Below are positions 12,552 to 24,924 of a DNA stretch of 64,000 nucleotides, one piece after another; position 1 is the stretch's first letter; the number at the start of each line of letters is the position of its first letter. Source of the stretch: Nephromyces sp. MM_2019. Lineage: Eukaryota > Apicomplexa > Aconoidasida > Nephromycida. The translations under genes were made by a program, and so were the position numbers. The notes beneath the pieces are model-generated. The model did not search any database. It had not been told where the DNA came from and was given only the letters and a program-made list of their open reading frames with translations. Location: the NCBI GenBank assembly GCA_015657535.1, contig JADHZB010002012.1, forward strand, positions 32,950 through 96,949, given 5' to 3'.

Positions 12552-15500
12552 ATGCTGCGAAACTTTTTGATGCACTATGGCGCTCTTGCCCAAAGCGTGC
12601 ATTGTTCAGCAGATGTTAATTCTCCTAACTCAAAAACTTTGCATCTCCGTGAAGCGACACGGTATGCACCAGCAGACCTTATTCCGTACGTCCTGGGCCG
12701 TAAAGTAGACCCGGATATTGTAATTAAAGGGGCTAGAAATCCGTTTAATTTCGCCAAAAAGCAGTGGAATCGTTTTGTAGTTCCGGTAGTGCCAAGCCTC
12801 TCTGCAAATAAGCGAAAGGAGAAATTGGTTCTCCTAGGTTCTGGGTGGGCATCGATGGGCTTGTTAAAAGAAATTGACGTTGAAAAATACGAGGTTAACG
12901 TTGTGTCTCCCACGTATGTCTGCATTTTTGGGGGGTGGTTGGGTTTTACAGTGTTTTACCTTAATAGTGATGAATGCGTGTGTAATGAATATGTGTGGGA
13001 ATTCAAATTTGTGTGTTTAGGGTAGGATTGTGGTATGTGTTGCTTGGGAACGTGGTGTGTGTCGAGTGGGAATGCTTGTGGGTTGGGAATGCTTGTGTGT
13101 TGGGTGGGAATGCTTGTGGGTTAGGAAGGCATTGTGGCTGAAGAGAATCACTGGACTGAGGGTGTGTTTTTACCTTGTAATTGTAGACAATACTCGTGGG
13201 CATTCTTCTTTAAGGATAAGTTTTTGAAGCCAGGACATGATAGTGGAACAATTTTTGTTTCTTCTGTGTATATTTACTGCATAGAGGCTGCAAGCTTACT
13301 ACGAAGTGGTGGGATAGGAAATTGTTGCGAGAAAACACACTTTTTCCTCTATAAACACTTTTTAATGGAAATTGTATACAATTTTTCCTATTTTGAAGCA
13401 ATTTGTTAGTATTGCATTATTTATCCTGTTCAAATAACAGAGATTTGTAGAGTGAATATTTAGTATACATCACTCAGCATAAGATAGAGTTTTATAGTGC
13501 TTTGCTGGATTTTTTTCAAATATCCTCTTAAGTAATTTATTGTCCGATTTTGTAGTGATCCCTACACACTTTCTAGTCATCAGGGTGTGTGTGTATGCAC
13601 ACTGTAGAGCTGGTTTGGGGGCAGTTATATATAGCATTTCCTTACCTTGTTCCAGGGATTGCTTTGTCTTTACACCTGTGCTTCCTTCGATTGCTGGGAT
13701 GTCGATGAATGAAGAGGTAGCGACTCATCCTATTACTTCCTTCTTTCAAAGCGGGAGTACGAAAAATATGGTAGGCTCTGAGTATGTGATGTATTTTCGA
13801 GTAAAAATCCAACACACGCAGCGTGTGTTAGTTTTGTGCTAATGCCTTGAATTCATCGTGATTGACAGCTTTCACTTTGTTCTCTATTTGCTTTTTGGGA
13901 GGGTTGATAGTTTTTAGAGGGCGCTTGTTTATATGGTGAGAAAAGCTAAAATAAGTAAATCTCGTGCACGGCACTTGAGAATAACCTCTGATACTTGCAT
14001 TTGCATATTGGATGATGCTGCTTCTAAAGGAAGAAGTCATTTGATGTATCACATTATTTTTGAGTAGAAAATTGCTAGTTTATAGAGAAATTTGCCGGTA
14101 TATGTTGCATATATGTTCACAAAAATACTAGTTTTTGGTTTTTTTTCAATATTCCAGCTGATTTTGGGTTTGTGTGCGCGATTTTGTATGCTCTTGAGGC
14201 ATTTTTGTGCCAGTGGGTTCGAAAAAGACACTGCTGTTACGAATTGTCCGATATTTATTTGCTAATTTGATGATAATTTAAGTTTGAATATGAAGTTCAA
14301 TTCCAAAATTTAGTCGAGAGGCGTGCAAGATAACCTCCCTGTTTCTTTCTCTCCTTTTTTTAGGAATACACTGCAGCATCTGCTGTTTCACTGGGTCCTA
14401 ATAAGGAGGTGATTTGCTCGCCAAACAATGGAGGCGATCTTGTCAAGATACCATATGATATACTGGTGGTTGCCGTAGGTGCCAATGTAAACACTTTCAA
14501 CATCCCAGGTGTTGCGGAATCTGCCTTATACCTGAAAACTCCGCAGGATGCTGTTAATATAAGGGAGAAAATCGTTAGTTTAACGTTTTTTGATGAAGAT
14601 GTAAAACATTCAATAATTTTGTGTGTGTGTGCACTTGAAGTTGCGAATTACACGGAATTTTTCCAGTTTTTTTTAAGAAAACTTCAAATACGTTATTTCT
14701 GCGATAATTGAAGCAATTCATAACTTATTCTCCATGCTGCGAGTTTAAAACGGGAACATATGTGCCGAGAGCGGCTGAGCATTTCGGGTATTATATAAGC
14801 ATAGTTAGCGTCAGTCTGTTGTATTTGATTTTGCTTCCTATTGATGTTTGTGATTATGCTGGCTTTTTTATTACTTATTGCCTTTTTTCTGGCAGTTTCA
14901 ACGTGCAAAAAATCTAATAAGGAGTTCGTTGCTGAAGAACATATTAACTTTCAATGTTTTGCTGAGTTTGTGTGTGGATTGCAGCCCTGAATGTACACCT
15001 TTTTTCATGTTTGTATATGCGGTTTAATATCACTTATTAACGTGTGTGGCGGTTTTAACGTACTAGGAAGATTTTAAATCAAAATCTTCCTGAGATTGTG
15101 TGTGGATGCTGCTCTTTTTCTGCACAATTTCCGTCTGCACACACACATTCAGTTCTCAGAATGATTTTGCTTTATAAACACTTCTGTCTTGCGGTTCAGT
15201 TACATAATTTTAAAGTTGCCTCCCAAGAATCTACTCCTTTATTGGAGAAGAGAAAATTACTGCATTTTGCTGTGGTTGGAGCAGGTCCAACTGGAGTTGA
15301 GACTTCTGGAGAAATTTCGCATTTCATCTCTAATCAAGGTCAGCTTTTTATCGAAGTTAAAGCTGCTTTTTTATAGCTTATGCTGCTTCCTAGTTTACTA
15401 GCATAGAAGGTGTATGTGTGATCTTAGCTCTCAAATCATAAGATAATGTTTATAGTTTTATACTAGCATAAATAGAGTGTGTGTGATCTTTAAAAATATG

Positions 15501-16888
15501 CTTTATTTTAAGAATCAAACTAATGCTTCTTCATTTATAGGATATATATTGCAATAAGTTAGCGTTATCTTACCTCGATAAGATAGTGCTTATTCTCATC
15601 TTCAACTCTGTGTGTGTTTTTCTCTGTTAAATTGATATGCATTTTGATTGCTTTGATGATAATAGGTTTTAACGTTATTACTGCTGCTAGAAAACCTCCA
15701 ATTTAAGACTGAACAAACGATTTTCACATACACACACTAAACTTTCAAAGTTTCTCTCCCACCCGACAATACGCTATAACTCCTGTTTCCCCCCCACCCC
15801 ATGATGCACTATAACCCCTGTTTCTCGCACTATATTTCCCTTCAGCAAAGACCTACTTCCCGTCAGTTGCCCACCTCGCTAGGGTTTCGTTGATTGAGAT
15901 GCTGCCTCAGATTCTCCCTAGTTTTGGCGTGAAAGTTAGCGATTTCTGCATCAATTTTTTCCGCAATCTTTCGCCAATGTGCCTCTGCTTGAACAGCAGG
16001 GTAGAAGGCATTCAGAATGGAGAAGTGAAGATTGCGACAAAGGGATTGCCGGCTGATGTACTAACTAAATTGCTTGAGATAAAGGGGGAATCACCTGCTT
16101 CTAGCTCTACTTCAGGTTCCGTGACGCCCGAGAGCCCTGCTCAGCTGTCAATTCCGTTTGGCATGCTTTTGTGGGCTACTGGAGTTGCTCAGGTTCCCTT
16201 CACAAAGAGTCTGATGCAATCAATTCCTGCTCAGAAGAACAACAGGTTTTTGAAGGTAACTCCGTCTTTGGCCGTAGTCGGAGTAGAAGATGTCTACGCC
16301 TTGGGGGATTGCTGCGTAATATCACCTCCTCCGATTCAGGATGCCGCCAGGATTCTCTTTGATGATGCACAAGTCAATCACCCTTGCAAGGCTGGTGTTG
16401 ACTACCTAGAGTCAATCGCTGCTAAACTAGTTTATCTCTACCCCCAACTTTCACCAAGCATTAATGATATATCTAAACTCCCTAGAAAAAATGCTATGGA
16501 TTTTGCTCAATGGGAAGAATTTTTAGGTACTATTGACGCAGCTTATCGTCCTCCTCCACCTACTGCTCAAGTTGCTCTGCAGCAAGTTGATTATTTAGCT
16601 AATTTGCTCAATGCTAGGTCTTCGCCTAGTTCAGATCAAAAGTCGAAAAACGAGTATTTCCCCAGTTTTTGCTTTGATAGTTTTGGTTCTCTTGCTCACC
16701 TTGGAGGATTTACCGGGATTGCACACTTCAAGAATTCCGACTATTTGGGTGGTTTCTTGCCCATTAGCATCATCAGGGCCTATCATTTGTATCGTTTAAA
16801 GGGCTTGAATAAGAAGTTTCAGTATTTAAATTGTGCAGCATTCCCGGGAAGTTTCACCAGCGGACTTGTGAAGTATAGCTTGAAATAG
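12552..16888 (+). CDS. NDH2: Type II (alternative) NADH:ubiquinone oxidoreductase, five exons
   Basis: Single-subunit, non-proton-pumping enzyme that oxidises NADH and reduces ubiquinone at the mitochondrial inner membrane. Exons are 12552-12913, 13656-13770, 14364-14573, 15200-15338 and 15846-16888, giving 622 residues and a TAG stop. Introns are 742, 593, 626 and 507 bp, all GT-AG, and phases agree at every join. The FAD-binding motif GSGWAS is at residues 96-101. The second Rossmann motif GAGPTGVE, for NADH, is at 256-263. WATGV near 385 and DVYALGDCC near 424 are the family's second FAD-contact region. The start at 12552 gives an N-terminus compatible with a mitochondrial presequence. A serine-rich insertion of about 20 residues lies near 355-377. 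There is no EF-hand. The length is slightly above the usual 500-600. The third exon joins directly to 15200, which restores the expected helix before the NADH motif. Confidence 0.93.
13067..13121 (+). repeat. Minisatellite in NDH2 intron 1, three copies of a 17-21 bp unit
   Basis: Three copies of TGGGAATGCTTGTGGGT start at 13067, 13084 and 13105; the middle one carries an extra TGGG. The array sits about 150 bp after the intron 1 donor (12914) in a strongly G/T-rich tract on the sense strand. It is non-coding. Confidence 0.8.
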
Positions 16889-19800
16889 TTGGGGATTTTG
16901 TGTGCGTGGGATTTTGAGTGGAGCAGGGTTTTTGTATGAGACGAAAAATCAATTCCGTAGCTGGGTGCTTCCTAATTTTAATGCAACTAGCTGTGTATTT
17001 TTCTAAATATGAAATGTTGTGACGATGTGTGTGTGAAGCTTGGAGTACGCTATTCGCGTGCAAATGTGGTTTTGGTTTGCCAGTGATATATATTGATATG
17101 TTCGTCCTGTTCTTTGCAATGAGGGATGAAGACTATGTTTTTGAAGTGGAGAAATCAATCTGGAGTATTTGATCTAATGTTCGTTATCCTCTTTGAAGAT
17201 TTGAGCTTTCGAGAGTTATGGGTTGCTGATGATGGACTGTAAGGGATTTTTTTTCGTGTGCCGATTTGGAAGAAGCGAATGTAGCTCGCTTTCTCACTTT
17301 TTCTTGTGCTGGTGCGTAGGAGAGGAAATCTTACAAGTCCGGAAGATAACGGATTTTTTATGGCATGTTTAGAGGTTGCTTTAGATTTTTATTTTTTTTG
17401 GAAGACGGAGAGCTCCTCACAGCATTTTGAAAGATCTTCTGATACGTTTAAATTAGCCCTCATAGGGGCTCTTTGGCAAACAGAGGGCTTTTTGGTGCAT
17501 TTTGAAAGTTTTTCTGGTTTGTTGAACTGAAGAAGAGGGTTTCGTTGGCTATTTTTCCTTTTGGTAGTATTATCGATGGAGCATTATTAAGGTTTCTCAC
17601 CAGTTTGGTTTAACGAGGATAAAGGCTTCAACTTGGCAATGTGCAGCAGTTTTTTATTTTTGCTTTCATTCACGCATTTCCTTGCTACATTTTCCACTAT
17701 AAGTATCAACGTTCCTGCTGCGGTTGAAGCAAAAAAACCTATAGTTTAGAGTAGAAGGAAAAAGATGAGTTGTGGAATTCATTTTAGGATGAAAATAATA
17801 AAATGATCAACTTTGCAGAGATTTTTGCGCCGTTTTGTTTCATGCTGCTCGTAAATGCTTGCTGTACTGCTTGAAAAATCCCCATTATCTTCTTTTTTGT
17901 TTTCATTTTCTTACCTCTTGCTTTACAAGACGATTAAAAAATGCTCAATTAGACGTAAAAAACCTTACTATTACAGGTTCTTGATCGTATGTGTGTGTTC
18001 CAAATCTTTTTTACACCCCCCTCATGTCAATTTCAGCATTTCATGTTTGTCTCCATCAGTTGCTTTTTTGCCTGTTCCTCACTTTTCATGTTTTAGCTAT
18101 GCTTTTTCATCTTGGAAGAGATTTTTTTCCCTCTGAATTTACAGTCTAGTTTTCCACTGCAAATTTACTACGGAAAAATTATTCCCTACTCAGTTCAGTG
18201 TGGATCTTCATGTATCTAGCCTTTTCTTGTTGGCTTGCTACTGGCTTGGTTTTTCTTCGTTGCGAAAGATTTCTTCTTATGAACATAGCAAGAATCTTCA
18301 GATCTGCGTTCTGAGTACTCGATTCTGGCTTTGATTACAAACCCCCCCTCCCCCATCGGTATCTGTGACGATCTGCGTATACTGTTTGCTTTTTCTTGAG
18401 GTTTTTCTGAATCAGCGCCTAGTCTGTAAATACACGTGATAGCCTCTATATCAGCTTTGGTAGGTAGTTATCTGCTTTATTCTTTTATATGTTTGCTGCC
18501 TTCTATGGAGAAGTACACACAAAACGTCACTTTTCATACACCTCTAACGCGATGATATTTTTTCTTCTTATTTTACATATCTTCCTTCATCTTTGGAGGT
18601 ATATGAAATATTAATATCTTTTATTTAAATTTGGTTTCATCTTCTGCTGTGAAAAATATCATAATATGTTAGCCTGTTAGCTGTAGGGCTTTTGAAAACC
18701 TGTGTGTTGCAGTACCTCTTGTTTTTTCTTAACAGTAGCTTTCCTGATTTTGCTGACAAATTTTTACAGCGTATTGCTGGGATCTCTTGATGAAATGCAG
18801 TTAGAAGAGATAATTTAGAAGGAACTCCTTTAAGTTGTAGTTATTAGTGATTTTTGATTTCTACTCACTGAGATATGTATGTGTGCTCATGGTATACGAG
18901 TTTTTATAGGCTGTGCTGCCATAGGTAATTACTAATGCTCCGAAGATTGCTCATGCGCTTTTAAAGCTTTTAACAAGCCTACAGCTATGTTTATGGCATC
19001 CCATTTTAAGGTGTGCTTCCTTGTCAGCATTTTTGTAAGACTATGCGACTGTTTTGTATTTTTATTTGTATATGTATTGCTTGCACTCGCAGAAATAATT
19101 TGGTGTTTTAGCCATGTAATACCTGCCTTTGTGTGTCTCCAACGGAAGCTTTTATGATCTCTTTAGTTGTATAAAGTACCTCCTCTAGTTTGCAACGATG
19201 CATTTACCCATGTAAAGTTGAGGTTGTAGGCTCTTTCTGGTAGGAATATTGCGAGCAGTACAAAAGAATACCCTACCTGCACAACGGGCTCTTTATGAGC
19301 CTGTGTGTGTGTATTTGTTAAGGCCACATATTGATTGTGTGCGTAGAAGATGTCTCACATGATAAACCTGAGACCCATGGTTTTTTGCAATTTCATGAGC
19401 TGATTTTTCAGCTGAACTATCATTTTAGTACGTTTACGCTGCGATGTTGGTTGTGTTCGCACCATTGCTTTATAGTGATAGTGCACATGAGATTTCCGCA
19501 CACTATGGGTGCTCTTGTTAGTGCACTTAGTGCTTGCACCCTGGAGATACTCTTATTAGTGTACTTAGTGCTTACAGATGGGCTTATATTAGTTTTTTAT
19601 TTCTGTAGCAATTTTTATACGAGAAGCACTGCGAGGAGCGTTTTGTTGTCATTTTTACTTGTGATATAAATTTAGATTTTGCTATTGATTGCAACACGAT
19701 CCTACTAATGTTACGAATCTAACTAGTGTACTTCCCCAACACAGAATTTTTTTTGGTAAATTTGAACGAGAAAATTGCATGCGTGACACTAACGCAGTAT

Positions 19801-22800
19801 ATGGTTGTAAAAGTAGCATACTGAAGATTAGAATAAAACTTGTGTATTTGAAAGTTTTATTTTGCGTCAGAAACTCCTGAGAAAGTCAGTGAATTCCTCA
19901 GCTTCTTCCATGTGTATTTGAATCCCTTGAGATCCTCGCCTTAACACTTGTGTAGCATCTTGGGTTTTTGCAGCCGTGGCTTTCAATGGTCTCGTTAAAA
20001 CTACGTCTTTGAGCACATTCATGAAAAGCAGAGAAGATCTCAATGCATGCATTATCTAGATTGTTTTCTTTCCAATGGCCTATTTGTCTATGCAAGTGCA
20101 AATCGGCTTATACTGCATGTATATGAGTAGCGCATAATTTATGTGTGTTTCTGGGATTCGAGATAACATCTATTCTATGTACATGAGAAAATATACACAA
20201 GTTTATGCATAGCAAGGCATGTGTGTAAATAAGTCCGGTAAAAAACTTTGTATATCCCCTATTTTTTGGCGACATAAGGTGAGTAGTAACTCTCATTATC
20301 TACGCTGATTTGCTAGTATTGAGAATGGTTTGTATGGCAAGCTCTTTTTGATGTCCTGTACTTTTAAGTCTGTTGTTAACCGCAGCTTTTCATGTGTACT
20401 GTAGGAGATTTAATTGGATTTTTATATTTGGTAAGTACTGCAGAATGGTACGGAGTGCGTGTTGTATGTTTTGTTAGTGCCGCGTTTGTGCTGGATTGCA
20501 TGTTGATAGCTGTTCTTTGAGTATATATTTTGAATGATGTCGGAGTTCCTTGTGCATGATATATAGTCAGACATGGAACGTATGCCGCTACATCCTATTG
20601 GTTTATTGCTATTTTATACTGGATCTAAAGGTTTTTGGCGGTGTGTATGCTCAATGCTAACAGTTAGAGTAAATCATCCGAATAACTTGTACCTTTTTTA
20701 TTTTTTAGGTCTAGTGCTTTCTAGTTTTGCGCGTGGATATGAGTCAATGGTAACAATTTAGTGTATTGGCGTGTTTTGGGGTGTGGTATTTTATTTGGTC
20801 CCCTAATTGTCCAAGCTTTTCGCTTTGATGTATCATAAAGATTCTAGCCCATTTATTTTCTTTGGCTACCGCTATTTCATTGTTTTCTCAGACCGATCTG
20901 TTCTTCATAAGCGCTGATTTCTACGACCTCTTCTTCAAACCGTTTAATAATTTCTTGCTGTTTTTCCATCGTTTGCTTTATGAGCTTGAAGCGCTTTACT
21001 GCTTTGCTTCAACATTTGCGAGTCTTTTGGCTTTAGAGGAGAATATGATAAAAGGGCTCTACTTTAAGTTGCTCCCATTCTATGCCTGTACCTATTTCTA
21101 AACATAGGTGTATGTTTGTCAGCATATGCTATGCGTATGTGTCTCTATCTGTGCATATTTATGTATCGATAACTCCAGTATACATTTTCATTTCTTTATA
21201 CTTTATATCTCCTGGAATCCTCTCGCTCATCGTGTGATTAAATTGACTTAATAATGGGGGGATACATAATGCTTATTTTAGCGGCTCCGTTTGTTATTTC
21301 CAAAAGATTACAAACTCTATTATGGGAAAGTTGAAGGTATTCCTTGCTACTGGCTGCGCAACTGAATGTGGTGCCGCCCTTGCTATTGCCTCTACCTCCG
21401 GCGCGACAGCAAGTTTTAGCAATATTGACACAGCTTAAGTTTATGCTGCTATTACAGCTGGGATCTTCGGCGAGTCTTACCGCTGCTTGCTGTCCAGCGA
21501 ATGGTCCTGGTTCCGTTATCGTACTAGCTCATGCGAGAAGTATATCTATTACCATATATTATTATTATCTTACTTTGGATCTCTTGAGAGTGTTTCTGCA
21601 TTAGAAACTACAGGTTTTCTCCTGCAGTTTCAGAGCCAAGATAAATATACGCACCTTGATATCAATGTACTTATGCATATATTGATATCGATCCTCCTTT
21701 CTTTGAACGCTATCTTCTCCCTTTTGGCAATAGTCTTAAGAATAGAGTAGCTCGTCATACTTGGCGCAATACTAGTGAGGCAAACTATGTAGCTATCTAT
21801 CTGTCAAATGTGAAGTCTGAGTCTCCTGAATAACCGCTTCGTCGGTAATCCGCTAGTACCTGGTGCTGGGCTATGTTAAAAGTATGTACAGAGGAAAAAT
21901 ATCCCGACGGCCAAGTGTTGTTTAAGAGTGTCAGCCCCAAAATCATCAAAGTGCGGATGAAGTGACTCACCGCGTGGTAGTAAAGCAGAGGCAGGGCAAT
22001 TACTCTTACTTCGTCCTAGTATTGAAGTCTTTTTTCTACCTATTGACCTTTTATCGGATTTCCTGCCGAATTTTTTTTCTTTTAGAATGCATGTAAGATC
22101 GCATTATTGCATACAGTGCCTGAAGCATTAATCCTAGATTGGATGCGCGATATCAGCGGAAGCGCTTTAGTTACAAACCTCGTAAAACGTCAGCACAATC
22201 TACACATAAAATGTACATGCTAATGAAATATATCGTATAGCGAGTGGCGTGGATATCTTAGCTTACTAATAATGAAACCTTTCTTGAGAAAAATTTGACA
22301 AATGCTTTGCATGCTGACCGTCAATGCATCGATACAGTCCCTTAGGAGATGATAAACTGGATATTTTATGTAAGCCACATGTACAAATTGTACATCTTCC
22401 ACTTCAATCGACATAATATTGCGAATAAGTAGCCCTTGTTGCCATTATTTCAAATATGCTTAGGCACTACGTTGCATGTTAGCCCTTGAGCTTTTTGCTT
22501 TAGTTGATCCACAGTGAAATAATTCCGACCAGTGCCGTGTGGCCTTCGATGTGTATGACTTTGAATATAAAAAGCATCACTCTACAGGGTAGATCCCAAT
22601 ATATAATATTATTGCATATTCTCGTCAAAAGTGACGTGTCATCATGCACCAGGTGTACTGTATAATCATGCTTTGCAGCAGAGTTGCTCGTAGCTGGAAA
22701 ATTAGTTTCGCATTTTTAAGAGCTGTACCGACTCGAAACGGTGGAAAACAAAGTTCATAGCTAAAATTTCAAGCACATTTTAATCTAAAGCACAGATTTA

Positions 22801-24402
22801 CTGAGTAACTAAAAAAATCTCTAAAGAAGATGTTGGAAGGGAAGCTAATTCCTCATGGCTTTCGTGCTAGAAACGCCTGAAACTGTTGTACGACATGAAA
22901 TTGAAGCTCCAGATTATGAGTTAAGAGTTACGAAGGGCGTGCAGCTATCGTTCTGCTGACATTCGTCACGGCACACATGCAATCTGAGACGTTCATGCAT
23001 ATATGTATCATATGCAGCGACCTTAGCTTACCGTAACTCCTCACTTTATCCAAAAGCCCGTTAATCGCATGTCCACACATGTTGATCGATCCAGGTTACC
23101 TCAATTATGCACACATTTATCGATTTCTCCTGGACTATGTAAGCGCTGCAGGGTACATATATTATCATGCTTTTTTGTGTGAGGCCTACTGCCTCATCTA
23201 ATCTATTCAGCTCTGTACATAAAAGGAGTCGCGTACATATATTTACTACAAAGGTCCTTGGTACGAAGCGAATGACACATCAGCCGTTGGAAAAGTATAG
23301 GGCGCAGCTGGTGACCGTAACAGTCCGGCTAACTTTAACAGCAAACTGTTGGCAATATATACTACCTTCGCCACAAACCTAGTGCCAGAATCAGTGTCAG
23401 CAAGCAGAAAAGTATAATTTTTAGACGCCAGCAGAAAATAGTTAGTACCGATTTTAAACCTGTGTTAAAGTTCAAATTGCAAATAGCGCCAATTTGAATC
23501 CCATTTTAAGCCCCTGTTTCAACTAGTACCAATTTGAAGCCTGTTTTAAGTCCCCATTGCTATGATTGCTGTTCTTTGTGAACCCAGTAAAAGTTACTCA
23601 GGCAAGTCACACTTCCACAAAATAGCGCTCTTTCTCTAAAATTGATATGCACTCACACATTAGTCAGTGTCTAAATTTATTGACTCTCGTCGCGCCAAAC
23701 TTGGTTGGGAGTGTTTCCTCTGCTCGGGCGCTTCGGACTTGCGCTGATTGAACTGCAAAACTCAGTTTGCGTAGCTACTAATACGTATAGGTCGTTCATG
23801 CTTACGTGACCAAACAGGGGCTCCATCCACTGCACGTATATATATCTTCCTTTCGGAGCGTAAATTTAGGTCGTTCGATCTTCCTTATGACCCAAGAGCC
23901 GATCGTGGGTTACAAATTCGCCGCAACTCACTTTTGGCATGATACGCCTAAACATTAGCAGGTTAATGGAGCAGCCCCGGAATATTTTCTTTGCTTGCTA
24001 CTGTTTCAGTCAGACCTACCGGTGGTCACAGGTTTCGAGATTCTCGTGAGCTCTGCAACACTTTGGCCTTCCTTCATCGCCTCTACACGACGCATTATTT
24101 TTTGAATGAAAAGACATTGTGTTTTATAGGAATTTGTGAGTATTCAGATATTCTTCGGCTTGCTCTCCTTGGCAGTGCAATTTTTGTTAGGCGTATAAGA
24201 GGGGTCGCAGAAGCGTACCTTGTACCTTTCTAGAGAGGACATTAAGTATTTTGACTCGTGCAATTAAGGTACATTATCTCCAATCTGTAGCATGGTTGCT
24301 TCAGCCACCGTTAAAATCCTTTTTCGCCGCTTCTGCCAGAATGAACTTTTATTTTTTAAGAGTGTATTGTATTTGAACTGGCCGGTACATATTGCATGAT
24401 TT

Positions 24403-24924
24403 GTGGTTTTTTCCTCCTCCTCTTGCGGTTTAGGACTAATAACTAACAGCTTTATATGGAAATTTGTATTACAGTTTACCGATAAAAGGCATCATTGCTC
24501 CGGTTATTTTCGTAATAAAATACTGCTTGTAGTATTAGTAATGCATTGCTCTCACTTAAGTGCTGCATTCTATTACGCATCGTTCAATTATTGCAAAACG
24601 CTCTTGCAGAAAAGCGGCACGATTTCTTGTGCAAAAGGGCTGAGTTCTGCATTTGGGGATGCTTTTCCGTTGATCACATCGCTGCTTATATGTTTTAAGA
24701 TTTGTTACCAATATCCTGCGGTTGAGTATAAAAAGAGCAACGTATATCCATATTATGGAGGTAGTCAGTCGAGGATAGTGCTAGCGCTTGATCCTGAGAA
24801 GCGTAGGGCTTACGTAATGTATAAATTGATGGGGGTGCGCAAAGCATTGCCCGTTGAGCAATGCTTTAAAATCTACAAGTTGCCTTATGCATCTTTCATT
24901 TTCTACTTACTCCCCTTTTATTAA
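24403..24924 (+). CDS. Unrecognised open frame of 173 codons, doubtful
   Basis: One of the longest uninterrupted frames outside the assigned genes. The first half is hydrophobic and cysteine-rich. The second half (from about 24600, after a possible acceptor CTCTTGCAG) is more balanced, with a charged segment DPEKRRAYVMYK. No family is recognised and no matching neighbouring exon was found. It contains a perfect 10-bp stem-loop at 24841-24867. A chance open frame in non-coding DNA is at least as likely as a gene. Confidence 0.18.
   Translation: MVFSSSSCGLGLITNSFIWKFVLQFTDKRHHCSGYFRNKILLVVLVMHCSHLSAAFYYASFNYCKTLLQKSGTISCAKGLSSAFGDAFPLITSLLICFKICYQYPAVEYKKSNVYPYYGGSQSRIVLALDPEKRRAYVMYKLMGVRKALPVEQCFKIYKLPYASFIFYLLPFY
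24841..24867. repeat. Perfect 10-bp inverted repeat with 7-base loop
   Basis: AAAGCATTGC (24841-24850) and its exact complement GCAATGCTTT (24858-24867) flank the loop CCGTTGA. There is no T-run directly after it of a bacterial-terminator kind, and none would be expected in a eukaryotic nucleus. Its role, if any, is unknown. Confidence 0.75.

Noticed and set aside
12575..12925. 116-codon minus-strand frame opposite NDH2 exon 1
   Set aside because: Antisense shadow of a firmly assigned exon.
13782..13842. Alternative donor GTATGTG for NDH2 exon 2
   Set aside because: Breaks phase with exon 3 (14364); the donor at 13771 keeps it.
14896..14990. Possible extra NDH2 exon after the acceptor TCTGGCAG
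   Set aside because: Direct joining of 14573 to 15200 gives the expected family helix without it; inclusion inserts unrelated residues.
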